This document shows, piece after piece, positions 7,013 through 14,410 of a DNA stretch of 17,949 nucleotides. The position numbers and the translations under genes are program-made. Location: positions 1 through 17,949 of the forward strand of contig CAZIHW010000016.1 in assembly GCA_964539045.1 (NCBI GenBank), in the 5' to 3' direction. The notes under the pieces were generated by a model that did no database searches, was not told the DNA's origin, and saw only the letters and a list, made by a program, of their open reading frames with translations. The stretch is from UBA1227 sp964539045. GTDB lineage: Bacteria > Bacillota > Clostridia > Oscillospirales > Acutalibacteraceae. Each line of letters opens with the position of its first letter. Position 1 is the first letter of the stretch.

Positions 7013-8242
7013 ATGGGCACAAGAAGAAGGAAAAATCCGGACTATGGATTTCTCGCTTCCGGCGGGATAGATATACCTTTTCTCATAATAGTTTTATCCC
7101 TATTGACGATAGGGCTTATTATGCTGTTTTCTTCAAGCTATACTTATTGCTACTATAACCATGACGGCGACAGCCTGTACTACTTTAAGAGACAGTTCAT
7201 CTTTGCCGTTATCGGCATTATAGCGATGTTTGCTGTATCTAAGGTTAATTACAGAGTATTTAAGATAGCAGCGGTGCCTGTACTCATAATTGCATTTTTG
7301 CTTTTAATCATAGTGTTGATAGTTCCGCCTCCACCGGGATATGAAGATTTCCACAGATGGATTACAATACCCGGAGTTACAACATTCCAGCCCTCCGAGG
7401 TTGCGAAGCTTGCTATAATCCTGTTTTTAGCCTGGCACATAGGCGAACACTATGTGGGTATAAACACAAAAGAACTTTCAACTGCAAGATTTGCCCAGGG
7501 ATTCAACAGGCAAAGAGGCGGTATTAAGATATATACAAAGCATGTATGCTTGGCTATTTATATAGCGGTTTTAGGTGCCACTTGTTTACTTGTATATGCG
7601 GAAAACCATGTATCCGGTACATTGCTTATTTTTGCACTCGGTGTAATGATGCTGTGGCTGGCCGGATTTAATTACAAGTGGTTTCTGTTTGCAGCTATAG
7701 CAGTTTTGCTTGTGGCAACTGTTGTTATAGCAAAGCCGACTATACTTCCGGAACATGCACAGCCGCGTATAACAGCATGGCTTGATAAGAGCTATGACCC
7801 GCGGGGAGTCAGATGGCAGACAAATAATGCTCTTTATGCTATAGGCTCAGGCGGCTTTTTCGGGGTAGGACTTGGTAATTCAAAACAAAAGCAACTCTAT
7901 GTTTCAGAGCCTCAGAATGACTTCATTTTCTCAATAGTATGTGAGGAACTCGGATTTATAGGTGCCTTTATAATAGTTGTACTGTTTGTTTTGTTGGTAT
8001 GGAGAGGTTTCGTTATAGGAATAAATTCAAGAGAAAAATTCGGATCCCTCTTAGCAATGGGACTTGTATTCCAGGTCGGACTTCAGGCGGCGCTGAATAT
8101 AGCAGTTGTAACAGATACATTGCCCAATACGGGTATAAGTCTTCCGTTTTTCAGTTACGGCGGTACCAGCCTCATGATGCTGTTGTTTGAAATGGGTATG
8201 GTTTTGTCTATCTCAAGGAATGCTAAATTAAAGAAGGTTTAA
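7013..8242 (+). CDS. ftsW: SEDS peptidoglycan polymerase FtsW/SpoVE
   Basis: A lipid II polymerase of the SEDS family that pairs with a class B PBP. The 409-residue protein has about ten membrane segments and the family signatures: IMLFSSS in the first segment, FHRWI...FQPSEVAKLA, then WQTNNALYAIGSGGFFGVGLGNSKQK and SEPQNDFIFSIVCEELGF. The presumed catalytic aspartate in the last motif is Asp303. The C-terminal NTGISLPFFSYGGTSL is also canonical. The position between mraY and murG, in a dcw cluster that also carries the PBP, favours FtsW or sporulation SpoVE over the elongation protein RodA. FtsW and SpoVE cannot be separated by eye. AGAGGA at 7001-7006 precedes the ATG and overlaps the mraY stop codon. 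Confidence 0.92.
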   Translation: MGTRRRKNPDYGFLASGGIDIPFLIIVLSLLTIGLIMLFSSSYTYCYYNHDGDSLYYFKRQFIFAVIGIIAMFAVSKVNYRVFKIAAVPVLIIAFLLLIIVLIVPPPPGYEDFHRWITIPGVTTFQPSEVAKLAIILFLAWHIGEHYVGINTKELSTARFAQGFNRQRGGIKIYTKHVCLAIYIAVLGATCLLVYAENHVSGTLLIFALGVMMLWLAGFNYKWFLFAAIAVLLVATVVIAKPTILPEHAQPRITAWLDKSYDPRGVRWQTNNALYAIGSGGFFGVGLGNSKQKQLYVSEPQNDFIFSIVCEELGFIGAFIIVVLFVLLVWRGFVIGINSREKFGSLLAMGLVFQVGLQAALNIAVVTDTLPNTGISLPFFSYGGTSLMMLLFEMGMVLSISRNAKLKKV

Positions 8243-8244
8243 AA

Positions 8245-9369
8245 ATGAAGATTCTATTTGCTACCGGCGGAACGGGCGGTCATATAAATCCTGCTCTCGC
8301 AGTGGCGAGAAAAATAAGAGCAGATTACGGTGACGAGGCTCAGATCCTGTTTGTCGGAACTGCCGACCACATGGAGGCAAAATTGGTTCCCGGAGCGGGA
8401 TTTGATTTCAAGACAATTGAAATAAGCGGTTTTCAAAGAAGCTTCAGTCCCGAAAGTATAAAGAAAAATCTCAAGACGGTTAAACGTATGTTTACATCGT
8501 CCGCCCAGGCTAGGACCATAATATCCGATTTTAAACCTGATGTTGTTGTCGGTTTCGGAGGCTATGTAAGCGGCCCGGTCCTGAGAACAGCCCACAAGAT
8601 GGGTATCCCTATCGCAATCCACGAACAAAATGCTTTTCCGGGAATTACTAATAAAACCCTTGCGAAGCAGGCCGAACTTGTAATGCTTTCTTCCGAGGAT
8701 GCAGTAGACAGAATAACGTGTAAGAATGAGCCCGTGATAACAGGTTTGCCGGTCAGAGGGGAACTTCTGGAGGCAGACAGGGATTTTGCGAGGGCTCAGC
8801 TCGGCATTCCCGACGGTAAGCCTCTCGTGCTCTCTATGGGAGGAAGCCTCGGTGCCATTGCCGTCAATGAAGCAATATGCGGTCTTATAGCACATAAAAA
8901 AGACGATCAAGACTGTGTATTCCTTCATGCAATGGGTCAAAACGGATTATGGGTTCCGGATAAACTGACGGAACTCGGAGTTGATTACAAAGGAAGAGAC
9001 GACATAATTCTCAGGGAATATATAGACGATATGGAAGTATGCATGCCGGCGGCGGATTTACTTATATGCCGTTCCGGAGCATCCTCGCTTGCTGAGATTA
9101 AAGCCCTTGGCAAGGCCTCAATACTTATCCCTTATCCTTATGCCGCTGAAAATCATCAATTTTACAATGCAATGGAGCTCGTAAACAACGGCGCTGCAAT
9201 GATAATAGAGGAAAAGGATTTAACTGCCGAAAAACTTACTGAGGTGGTAGAGGAATTGCTGAAGAATCCTATTCGCATTCACGAGATGGAAACGAATGCA
9301 AAAGCTATGGCTGTCCTGAATTCCACGGAAATTATAGTTGATAACCTGATTTCCCTCCTTCACACTTAA
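8245..9369 (+). CDS. murG: Lipid II-forming GlcNAc transferase MurG
   Basis: MurG moves GlcNAc from UDP-GlcNAc to lipid I on the cytoplasmic membrane face, giving lipid II. The 374-residue GT-B enzyme has the N-terminal glycine loop ATGGTGGHINPALA (about 6-19), VVVGFGGYVSGPV, IHEQNAFPGITNK (HEQN at 126-129), the second glycine loop SMGGSLGA, and the UDP-GlcNAc site ICRSGASSLAEI...IPYPYAAENHQ. Length and motifs are normal. It starts two bases after the ftsW stop, with GAAGG (8233-8237) inside the end of ftsW. Its last codons supply one arm of a hairpin that can cover the murA ribosome binding site. Confidence 0.97.
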   Translation: MKILFATGGTGGHINPALAVARKIRADYGDEAQILFVGTADHMEAKLVPGAGFDFKTIEISGFQRSFSPESIKKNLKTVKRMFTSSAQARTIISDFKPDVVVGFGGYVSGPVLRTAHKMGIPIAIHEQNAFPGITNKTLAKQAELVMLSSEDAVDRITCKNEPVITGLPVRGELLEADRDFARAQLGIPDGKPLVLSMGGSLGAIAVNEAICGLIAHKKDDQDCVFLHAMGQNGLWVPDKLTELGVDYKGRDDIILREYIDDMEVCMPAADLLICRSGASSLAEIKALGKASILIPYPYAAENHQFYNAMELVNNGAAMIIEEKDLTAEKLTEVVEELLKNPIRIHEMETNAKAMAVLNSTEIIVDNLISLLHT

Positions 9370-9423
9370 ACTTTTACCTTCATAGAATGGCTTAAAGTCT
9401 AATTTAGCCTTTTTGTGAAGGAG
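9355..9423 (+). promoter_or_regulatory. Candidate attenuator or SD-sequestering structure before murA
   Basis: CTCCTTCACA (9355-9364, end of murG) is the exact reverse complement of TGTGAAGGAG (9414-9423), which contains the murA ribosome binding site AAGGAG. Nested between the arms is a smaller imperfect stem, GGCTTAAA (9389-9396) with TTTAGCC (9403-9409), seven pairs and one bulge. It is followed directly by TTTTT (9410-9414), like a weak intrinsic terminator. A third element, CCTTCA (9377-9382), can also pair with TGAAGG of the binding site. The complementarities are seen directly; regulation of murA is inferred. Confidence 0.5.
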
Positions 9424-9431
9424 TGTGCCTA

Positions 9432-10691
9432 ATGAGTAAATTGATAGTAGAGGGTGGGAAGAGACTTTCGGGAAGCATTACAATACAAGGATCAAAAAAC
9501 AGTGCGCTCCCTATATTGTCCGCCTGTGTCCTCACAGGTAAACCTACAATAATACATAATTGTCCGGGCTTGAGCGATGTAGATGCGGCTATAAAGATAC
9601 TTGTCGCTCTGGGCTGCAAGGCTAAGCGAGAATTTGATACTGTAGTTGTTGATGCCTCCGGGGTGAACGTTTCCTCGATACCTGACGAACTCATGCGCGA
9701 AATGCGTTCGTCTATAGTTTTTTTAGGAGCCTTGATAGGGCGCCTCGGAAGAGCTGAATTTGTGGCTCCCGGAGGATGCGAAATAGGTTTGCGCCCGATT
9801 GACCTTCATATAAAAGCGATGGAGACCTTAGGCGTGAAGGTGGAAAATACCGATGGCAGAATAAGCTGCTTTTGTCCGGACGGACTAAAGGCAGGTCAGA
9901 TTGTTTTTAGTTTTCCCTCTGTGGGTGCGACGGAAAATGCTATACTTGCTGCCGTTACCGCAAAGGGAACAACCATTTTGGAAAACTGCGCGAGGGAACC
10001 GGAAATAAGCGATCTCGCCGATTTTTTGAACGCATGTGGTGCCCGGATAAGGGGCGCAGGTGAAGGTACGATAACAGTTGAGGGCGTTTCCTCACTGGGC
10101 GGAACCGAATACACGGTTATACCGGATAGGATCGTTTCTGCTACATATATGGCAGCTGTTGCCGCAGCCGGTGGCGAGGCAGTGCTCAAAGATGTAATTC
10201 CGGCTCACCTGAGGCCTATAGTTCCGGTATTTTTAGAGAGCGGATGTAATATCAATGTTAAAGGACATGAACTCATGATAACATCTCCGCCGAGGCTGAA
10301 CCGTATAAAGTCGCTTGTTACAATGCCTTATCCCGGATTTCCAACGGATGCACAAGCTCCGATTATGGCTATGACGACTATAGCAGACGGTACCAGCGTG
10401 TTCATGGAAAATATTTTTGAATGCAGGTATAAACACGTTTCCGAACTGTTACGATTCGGTGCAAAGATAACGGTTGAAGGGCGTATGGCGGTTGTAGAAG
10501 GCGTTGATCGGTTGTATGGTGCCTGCGTATCGGCAGGCGATCTCAGAGGCGGCGCTTCAATGATAGTCGAGGCTCTCGCTGCAAACGGCAGATCTGAGAT
10601 ATCGGATATAAATCACATAGACCGAGGTTATGAAAAACCGGAGTATTGGCTTTCAGCTATCGGAGCAGATATAAAACGAGTTGATGAATAA
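9432..10691 (+). CDS. murA: UDP-N-acetylglucosamine 1-carboxyvinyltransferase
   Basis: MurA transfers enolpyruvate from PEP to UDP-GlcNAc, the first committed step of peptidoglycan synthesis, in the cytoplasm. The 419-residue protein begins MSKLIVEGGKRLSG and has the substrate residues Lys22-Asn23 (GSKNSALP). The catalytic loop APGGCEIGLRPIDLH has Cys116, the residue fosfomycin alkylates, so the enzyme should be fosfomycin-sensitive. FPTDAQAPIMA supplies Asp306. It ends with the usual LRGGASMIVEALAA region. A GTG at 9423 is in frame, but the ATG at 9432 lies 8 bases after AAGGAG (9418-9423) and gives the family N-terminus. Firmicutes often have two MurA paralogues; which one this is cannot be told here. 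B. subtilis has murB at this place. Confidence 0.96.
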   Translation: MSKLIVEGGKRLSGSITIQGSKNSALPILSACVLTGKPTIIHNCPGLSDVDAAIKILVALGCKAKREFDTVVVDASGVNVSSIPDELMREMRSSIVFLGALIGRLGRAEFVAPGGCEIGLRPIDLHIKAMETLGVKVENTDGRISCFCPDGLKAGQIVFSFPSVGATENAILAAVTAKGTTILENCAREPEISDLADFLNACGARIRGAGEGTITVEGVSSLGGTEYTVIPDRIVSATYMAAVAAAGGEAVLKDVIPAHLRPIVPVFLESGCNINVKGHELMITSPPRLNRIKSLVTMPYPGFPTDAQAPIMAMTTIADGTSVFMENIFECRYKHVSELLRFGAKITVEGRMAVVEGVDRLYGACVSAGDLRGGASMIVEALAANGRSEISDINHIDRGYEKPEYWLSAIGADIKRVDE

Positions 10692-10709
10692 ATTTTGGAG
10701 GACGTTAAA

Positions 10710-11957
10710 ATGGCAGATATGAAAAGGAATAATAATACTCAGCCTCGTAGGCGGCCCCAAAATCCACCCAGTTCGCAGGGCCAGCGCAGACCGGGAAGTC
10801 AGGGCAGACCACAAAATCAGGGTAGACCACAAAATCAGCGCAGACCCGAAAGACAGGGCAGACCACAGAATCAGGCCGGACCTTCGTCATACCCGGGCAT
10901 TTCCAGAGAAGAACAAAGACGTGCCCACAGAGCTAAGCGTCAGCGTGAGCAACGGATGAGACGCAGGATACTCTTTGTAATTTTACTTTTTATAGTATTA
11001 GTAGTAGGAGTGGTGCTCTCTCTTACCGTATTTTTCAACATAAATAAAATAGAGGTCAAGGGAGAAAGCATTTACTCCTCTGAAGATATAATTTCGGCTT
11101 CGGGAGTAAATATCGGGGATAACATGTTCCTTATTAACAGAGGCAATGTAAGAAGAGATATTTGTGAGAAGCTTCCGTTTATCGGCAGCGTTGAGCTGAA
11201 AAACTCCTTGCCGGACAAGCTGATTATAACGGCTAAGGAAACTTCGATTAAGTGCGCCGTTGAATCCGGCGGAGAATACATTTTAATAAACGGAGACGGT
11301 AAGGTTCTGGCTAAGGTCACATCCCTTGATGAGGTGTATAATGAGAAAAAGGCCGCTGCGAAAGATAAGACGATTGCCAGAAAATATGTACTCAACGATA
11401 AGAAGATAATAATTATTAAAGGGGTAAAAGTAGAGTCGGCAGTTATAGGAAAACCGCTTGATGTTAAGAATGCTAAGACACTTGAACTTTATTCGGATAT
11501 AATGACGTCTTTCGAGAAAAATCATATAAGCGGTATAACTGCAATGGATTTGTCCGATACACTTTCGGTTGTTCTTATGTATCAGGACAGAATTAAAATT
11601 GAGGTCGGCTCAATTACAAATCTTGAGAAGAAGATGGCACTCGCCGCAAATGTAATAAAGGCACAGGATGAGATAAGCCCGTATCAGGAGGGTACTATAA
11701 ATCTCACCATAGACAAGCAGGCATATTTCTCACCTGCAGCGGAGGACGCTACGAAGGCTCCTGCAGATGATGACAATAACAAGCCGGATTCAGGAGGCAC
11801 TTCAGAGGGAACTTCAGAGAAAACTTCAGAAGGAAATGTATCCGGAGAAAGTACGAAACCTGAGGATCAAGATGCAGAAAAAACCTCCGAGAAAATTACA
11901 AAACCTGACAATCAGGGCACAGAAAAAACCTCCGAAAAAAAGTCCTCTGATGATTAA
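10710..11957 (+). CDS. divIB: Cell division protein DivIB/FtsQ
   Basis: DivIB (FtsQ) is a bitopic divisome protein that forms a complex with FtsL and DivIC and controls septal wall synthesis. The 415-residue product has three parts. A cytoplasmic tail of about 88 residues is rich in Arg, Pro and Gln and contains hexapeptide repeats. One membrane segment follows at about 90-110 (ILFVILLFIVLVVGVVLSLTVFF). The extracellular part begins with a POTRA domain (INKIEVKGESIYSSEDIISASG...) and the DivIB beta domain, and ends in a hydrophilic tail rich in Ser, Thr, Glu and Lys with a 15-residue duplication. ATG at 10710 follows GGAGG (10697-10701) by 8 bases; an in-frame TTG at 10695 is rejected. The length exceeds B. 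subtilis DivIB (about 260), mainly because of the two tails. Confidence 0.9.
   Translation: MADMKRNNNTQPRRRPQNPPSSQGQRRPGSQGRPQNQGRPQNQRRPERQGRPQNQAGPSSYPGISREEQRRAHRAKRQREQRMRRRILFVILLFIVLVVGVVLSLTVFFNINKIEVKGESIYSSEDIISASGVNIGDNMFLINRGNVRRDICEKLPFIGSVELKNSLPDKLIITAKETSIKCAVESGGEYILINGDGKVLAKVTSLDEVYNEKKAAAKDKTIARKYVLNDKKIIIIKGVKVESAVIGKPLDVKNAKTLELYSDIMTSFEKNHISGITAMDLSDTLSVVLMYQDRIKIEVGSITNLEKKMALAANVIKAQDEISPYQEGTINLTIDKQAYFSPAAEDATKAPADDDNNKPDSGGTSEGTSEKTSEGNVSGESTKPEDQDAEKTSEKITKPDNQGTEKTSEKKSSDD
10785..10874 (+). repeat. Five 18-bp tandem repeats in the divIB 5' region
   Basis: Five consecutive 18-bp units at 10785, 10803, 10821, 10839 and 10857 encode RRPGSQ, GRPQNQ, GRPQNQ, RRPERQ and GRPQNQ. 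Units 2 and 3 differ by a single base. The repeat is in frame with divIB (residues 26-55), so gain or loss of a unit would keep the protein intact while changing the length of its cytoplasmic tail. Confidence 0.9.
11853..11942 (+). repeat. 45-bp tandem duplication in the divIB 3' region
   Basis: Two adjacent 45-bp units (11853-11897 and 11898-11942) encode TKPEDQDAEKTSEKI and TKPDNQGTEKTSEKK. Shorter TSEGTSEKTSEG-like units lie just before them. This forms the flexible extracellular end of DivIB. Confidence 0.85.
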
Positions 11958-12060
11958 AATGGTTTATAGTGGTATCGTATTACGATAAGTATTTGATAAG
12001 TAATTAAAAAGTAACAAATTTATATACAAAACTTTACAATAATTGATTATTGAATTTTAA

Positions 12061-12088
12061 TTGTTGTCGTGATACTATATAGTATAAC
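12061..12088 (+). promoter_or_regulatory. Candidate ftsZ promoter with overlapping palindrome
   Basis: The 197-bp gap between divIB and ftsZ (11958-12154) is AT-rich and has no gene. TTGTTG (12061-12066) and TATAAC (12083-12088) are 16 bp apart, a plausible sigma-A promoter. A second option is TTTACA (12033-12038) with TTTAAT (12056-12061), spacer 17. A perfect 14-bp palindrome, ATACTATATAGTAT (12072-12085), covers the spacer and the start of the -10 and could be an operator. Another palindrome, TATCGTA-T-TACGATA (11973-11987), lies just after divIB and lacks a T run. Confidence 0.45.
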
Positions 12089-12154
12089 TTTGATAAAATA
12101 GGTTAGTTCTGTTTAGGGATTACTATATGAGCTAGTATTAGGAGGGTGCCACAA

Positions 12155-13330
12155 ATGGGTTTTGAAATGGCAGCAGATTTTGAAAGTGTCGTACAGATTA
12201 AAGTAATCGGTGTCGGAGGCGGCGGCGGAAATGCTGTAAACCGCATGATTAAGTCTGACATCAAAGGAGTAGAGTTCATAGCTATCAACACTGATAAGCA
12301 TGTACTCTTACAGTCACAGGCTACACATAAAATACAGATAGGCGAAAAGGTAACAAAAGGCCAGGGTGCCGGCGCTCGTCCTGAGATCGGACAGAGAGCT
12401 GCTGAGGAGAGCAGAGATACAATCACCGATGCTCTCAAGGGCACAGATATGGTATTTATCACTGCCGGCATGGGCGGTGGTACAGGTACCGGTGCTGCTC
12501 CTATTATTGCCGGTCTCGCAAAAGAGATGGGTATACTTACAGTCGGTATAGTTACAAAACCTTTCGGCTTTGAGGGTAAACACCGCATGGAGCAGGCAGA
12601 GGAAGGTATAAAGGAACTTTCAAAGAACGTAGACAGCCTTGTTGTTATCCCAAATGAACGTCTTAAATTCTTCTCTTCTGAAAAGATTACTCTTGCAAAT
12701 GCATTTGATGCAGCAGACGATGTACTTCGTCAGGGCGTAAAGAGTATTTCAGAACTCATAAAGACGGCAGGTTTCATAAATCTTGACTTTGCCGATGTAT
12801 CCGCTATTATGCGTGACGCCGGACATGCACATATGGGCGTTGGCCGCGCTACAGGTAAGGATAAGGCTGAAGTTGCAGCAAATGCAGCTATTTCCAGCCC
12901 GCTTCTTGAAACAACTATTGACGGTGCTCACGGTGTTATTATCAACTTTACATCTTCACCTGATATCTCACTTGAAGAAGTAGAGCAGGCTGCAAAGATT
13001 ATTTCCGATGCTGCTCATCCGGAAGCAAATGTTATCTTCGGTGTTGCATTTGACGATACACTTCAGGATGAGATGATAGTAACCGTTATAGCTACAGGCT
13101 TCGGTATCGATGGCGCAGTTAAGCGTTCAGAGAAGAGATTCGAAGAGGATATTGAAAGTGCTCCGGAAAAAAAGGAAGAAGAGGAAATTATCGACATAAT
13201 AAGTAATTCTTCTGAGGATGAAGAGTACTTCGGATTTGAAGAAGAAAACAAATCTTCAAGCGGCGTTGGCTTCGGTATGGACGACAACTATTTTGATGCT
13301 ATCGACGATATTTTCTCAAGCAGGAACTGA
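12155..13330 (+). CDS. ftsZ: Cell division GTPase FtsZ
   Basis: FtsZ is the tubulin-like GTPase that forms the Z ring. The 391-residue product has the N-terminal glycine motif VIGVGGGGGNAVNRM, the tubulin signature GGGTGTG at 107-113, and the catalytic T7 loop NLDFADVSAIM at about residues 212-222. The C-terminal linker is acidic (from about residue 330). The end is unusual: DDNYFDAIDDIFSSRN instead of the common IPxFLR-type peptide that binds FtsA and SepF. The ATG at 12155 follows AGGAGGG by 8 bases; a GTG at 12146 lies inside that site and is rejected. Its codons (many CGT, GCT, CTT) suggest higher expression than the mur genes. No ftsA precedes it. Confidence 0.97.
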   Translation: MGFEMAADFESVVQIKVIGVGGGGGNAVNRMIKSDIKGVEFIAINTDKHVLLQSQATHKIQIGEKVTKGQGAGARPEIGQRAAEESRDTITDALKGTDMVFITAGMGGGTGTGAAPIIAGLAKEMGILTVGIVTKPFGFEGKHRMEQAEEGIKELSKNVDSLVVIPNERLKFFSSEKITLANAFDAADDVLRQGVKSISELIKTAGFINLDFADVSAIMRDAGHAHMGVGRATGKDKAEVAANAAISSPLLETTIDGAHGVIINFTSSPDISLEEVEQAAKIISDAAHPEANVIFGVAFDDTLQDEMIVTVIATGFGIDGAVKRSEKRFEEDIESAPEKKEEEEIIDIISNSSEDEEYFGFEEENKSSSGVGFGMDDNYFDAIDDIFSSRN

Positions 13331-13364
13331 TCTAAACCCGATTGGTAAGTGCTGAAATTTCTTG

Positions 13365-13393
13365 TTGCATTTTATATATCACTATGTTAAAAT
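13365..13393 (+). promoter_or_regulatory. rpmE promoter, extended -10
   Basis: TTGCAT (13365-13370) and TAAAAT (13388-13393) are exactly 17 bp apart, and TG at 13385-13386 extends the -10. Transcription should start near 13400, about 50 bases before the rpmE start codon. This suggests that rpmE is transcribed apart from ftsZ. Confidence 0.7.
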
Positions 13394-13448
13394 GCTCTAG
13401 TAATAAAGACGACGTTATGTCCTATTTCTTAGACTCGAGGTGAAAATA

Positions 13449-13658
13449 ATGAAAGAGGGTATTCATCCGAATTATGCACCTACAACTGTAAAGTGTGCAT
13501 GCGGAGCTACTATTGAGACTGCATCTACAAAGGACAATCTCCGCGTAGATATTTGCTCAAACTGTCACCCATTCTTTACAGGTAAGCAGAAGCTTGTTGA
13601 TACAGGCGGACGTGTTGACAGATTCAATAAGCGTTTTGAAAAGGCTCAGCAGAAATAA
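13449..13658 (+). CDS. rpmE: 50S ribosomal protein bL31, zinc type
   Basis: bL31 of the large ribosomal subunit, located at the central protuberance where it helps bridge the subunits. The 69-residue product (MKEGIHPNYAPTTVKCACGA...) has the zinc ligands Cys16, Cys18, Cys36 and Cys39 (CAC and CSNC), marking the zinc-containing form rather than the zinc-free paralogue. The C-terminus GGRVDRFNKRFEKAQQK is typical. The ATG at 13449 follows GAGGTG (13437-13442) by six bases; a GTG nine bases upstream overlaps that site. It has its own promoter and terminator. Confidence 0.97.
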   Translation: MKEGIHPNYAPTTVKCACGATIETASTKDNLRVDICSNCHPFFTGKQKLVDTGGRVDRFNKRFEKAQQK

Positions 13659-13682
13659 TTCAAAGTGTTTTAATTAAAATCG

Positions 13683-13719
13683 AAGATGACGTTCTACATT
13701 TGTAGAATGTCATCTTTTT
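13683..13719 (+). terminator. Intrinsic terminator of rpmE
   Basis: AAGATGAC at 13683-13690 pairs with GTCATCTT at 13709-13716, a G-U pair follows, then TTCTAC(A) pairs with (T)GTAGAA across a tiny loop near 13699. The stem of about 15 pairs ends in TTTTT (13715-13719) and further T-rich sequence. It starts about 25 bases after the rpmE stop. Confidence 0.9.
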
Positions 13720-13720
13720 A

Positions 13721-13750
13721 TTTACAATGTATATTCATTTCAAGTATAAT
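13721..13750 (+). promoter_or_regulatory. Promoter of the YigZ-family gene
   Basis: TTTACA (13721-13726) and a perfect TATAAT (13745-13750) are 18 bp apart, directly after the rpmE terminator. The predicted start near 13757 leaves a leader of about 30 bases before the TTG start codon. Confidence 0.6.
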
Positions 13751-13786
13751 AATTGTTGACTTATATGAAATGGCGGTGATTAAAAG

Positions 13787-14410
13787 TTGTCTGAATACAT
13801 AACTGTTAAGAAGGAGTCAAGTGACGAGTTTGAGGTTAAGCATTCAAGATTTATCGGATATGTTAAACCGGTGACAACAAGTGAAGAAGCCATTGCCTAT
13901 ATAAATGAGATAAAGTCTAAACATTGGGATGCAAAGCACAATGTTTATGCATATGTATTGAGGGAAGGCCAGACCAGAAGATATTCCGATGACGGTGAAC
14001 CCCAGGGTACAGCCGGTATGCCCGTTCTTGATGTGATTTTGAAAGAGGGCGTAACGGATTGCGTGATAGTAGTTACCAGATATTTCGGCGGAGTGCTTTT
14101 GGGCGGCGGAGGTTTGGTACGTGCATATTCGCATGCGGCCTCTATTGCTCTGCAAGCCGGGGGCATAACGAAGATGTTGCTATTTTCGATATGCAATACT
14201 ACTGTTGATTATACTTTGTACAATAGATTGCAAGCCTTAGTTTCCTCATACGGAGGAAAGATAATCGACTCCGACTTTGCCGACACTGTGAGTCTTAAAT
14301 TTTCTGTCCCGAAGGACTCTTTTGACTCGTTCCAAAAGAAGTTTACGGATTTAAGTTTTGGTAAAGCTTCGATAGATACAATGTATGATGCTTATTTTGA
14401 GGCCTCATAG
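13787..14410 (+). CDS. YigZ/IMPACT (UPF0029) family protein
   Basis: A 207-residue member of the YigZ/YvyE family. The N-terminal UPF0029 domain is clear: EVKHSRFIGYVKPV, KHNVYAYVLREGQTRRYSDDGEPQGTAGMPVLDVI, and RYFGGVLLGGGGLVRAYSHAA. The C-terminal part fits the DUF1949 domain. The eukaryotic relative IMPACT controls the kinase GCN2; the bacterial role is not settled, with links to ribosomes or RNA suspected. The start is a TTG at 13787, six bases after GGCGGTGAT (13772-13780), which resembles the full anti-SD complement; no in-frame ATG fits better. The gene has its own promoter. Its last 19 bases overlap the end of the convergent lipoprotein gene. Confidence 0.92.
   Translation: MSEYITVKKESSDEFEVKHSRFIGYVKPVTTSEEAIAYINEIKSKHWDAKHNVYAYVLREGQTRRYSDDGEPQGTAGMPVLDVILKEGVTDCVIVVTRYFGGVLLGGGGLVRAYSHAASIALQAGGITKMLLFSICNTTVDYTLYNRLQALVSSYGGKIIDSDFADTVSLKFSVPKDSFDSFQKKFTDLSFGKASIDTMYDAYFEAS

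Noticed and set aside
8254..8940. Long open frame of 228 codons on the minus strand inside murG.
   Set aside because: murG is unmistakable on the plus strand with all motifs. The reverse frame has no ribosome binding site, no recognisable domain and a Cys/His/Tyr-rich, low-quality composition typical of an antisense shadow.
12103..12588. 161-codon minus-strand frame over the start of ftsZ.
   Set aside because: It is the complement of the conserved FtsZ glycine motifs, which gives Pro/Ala-rich runs. It has no start signals.
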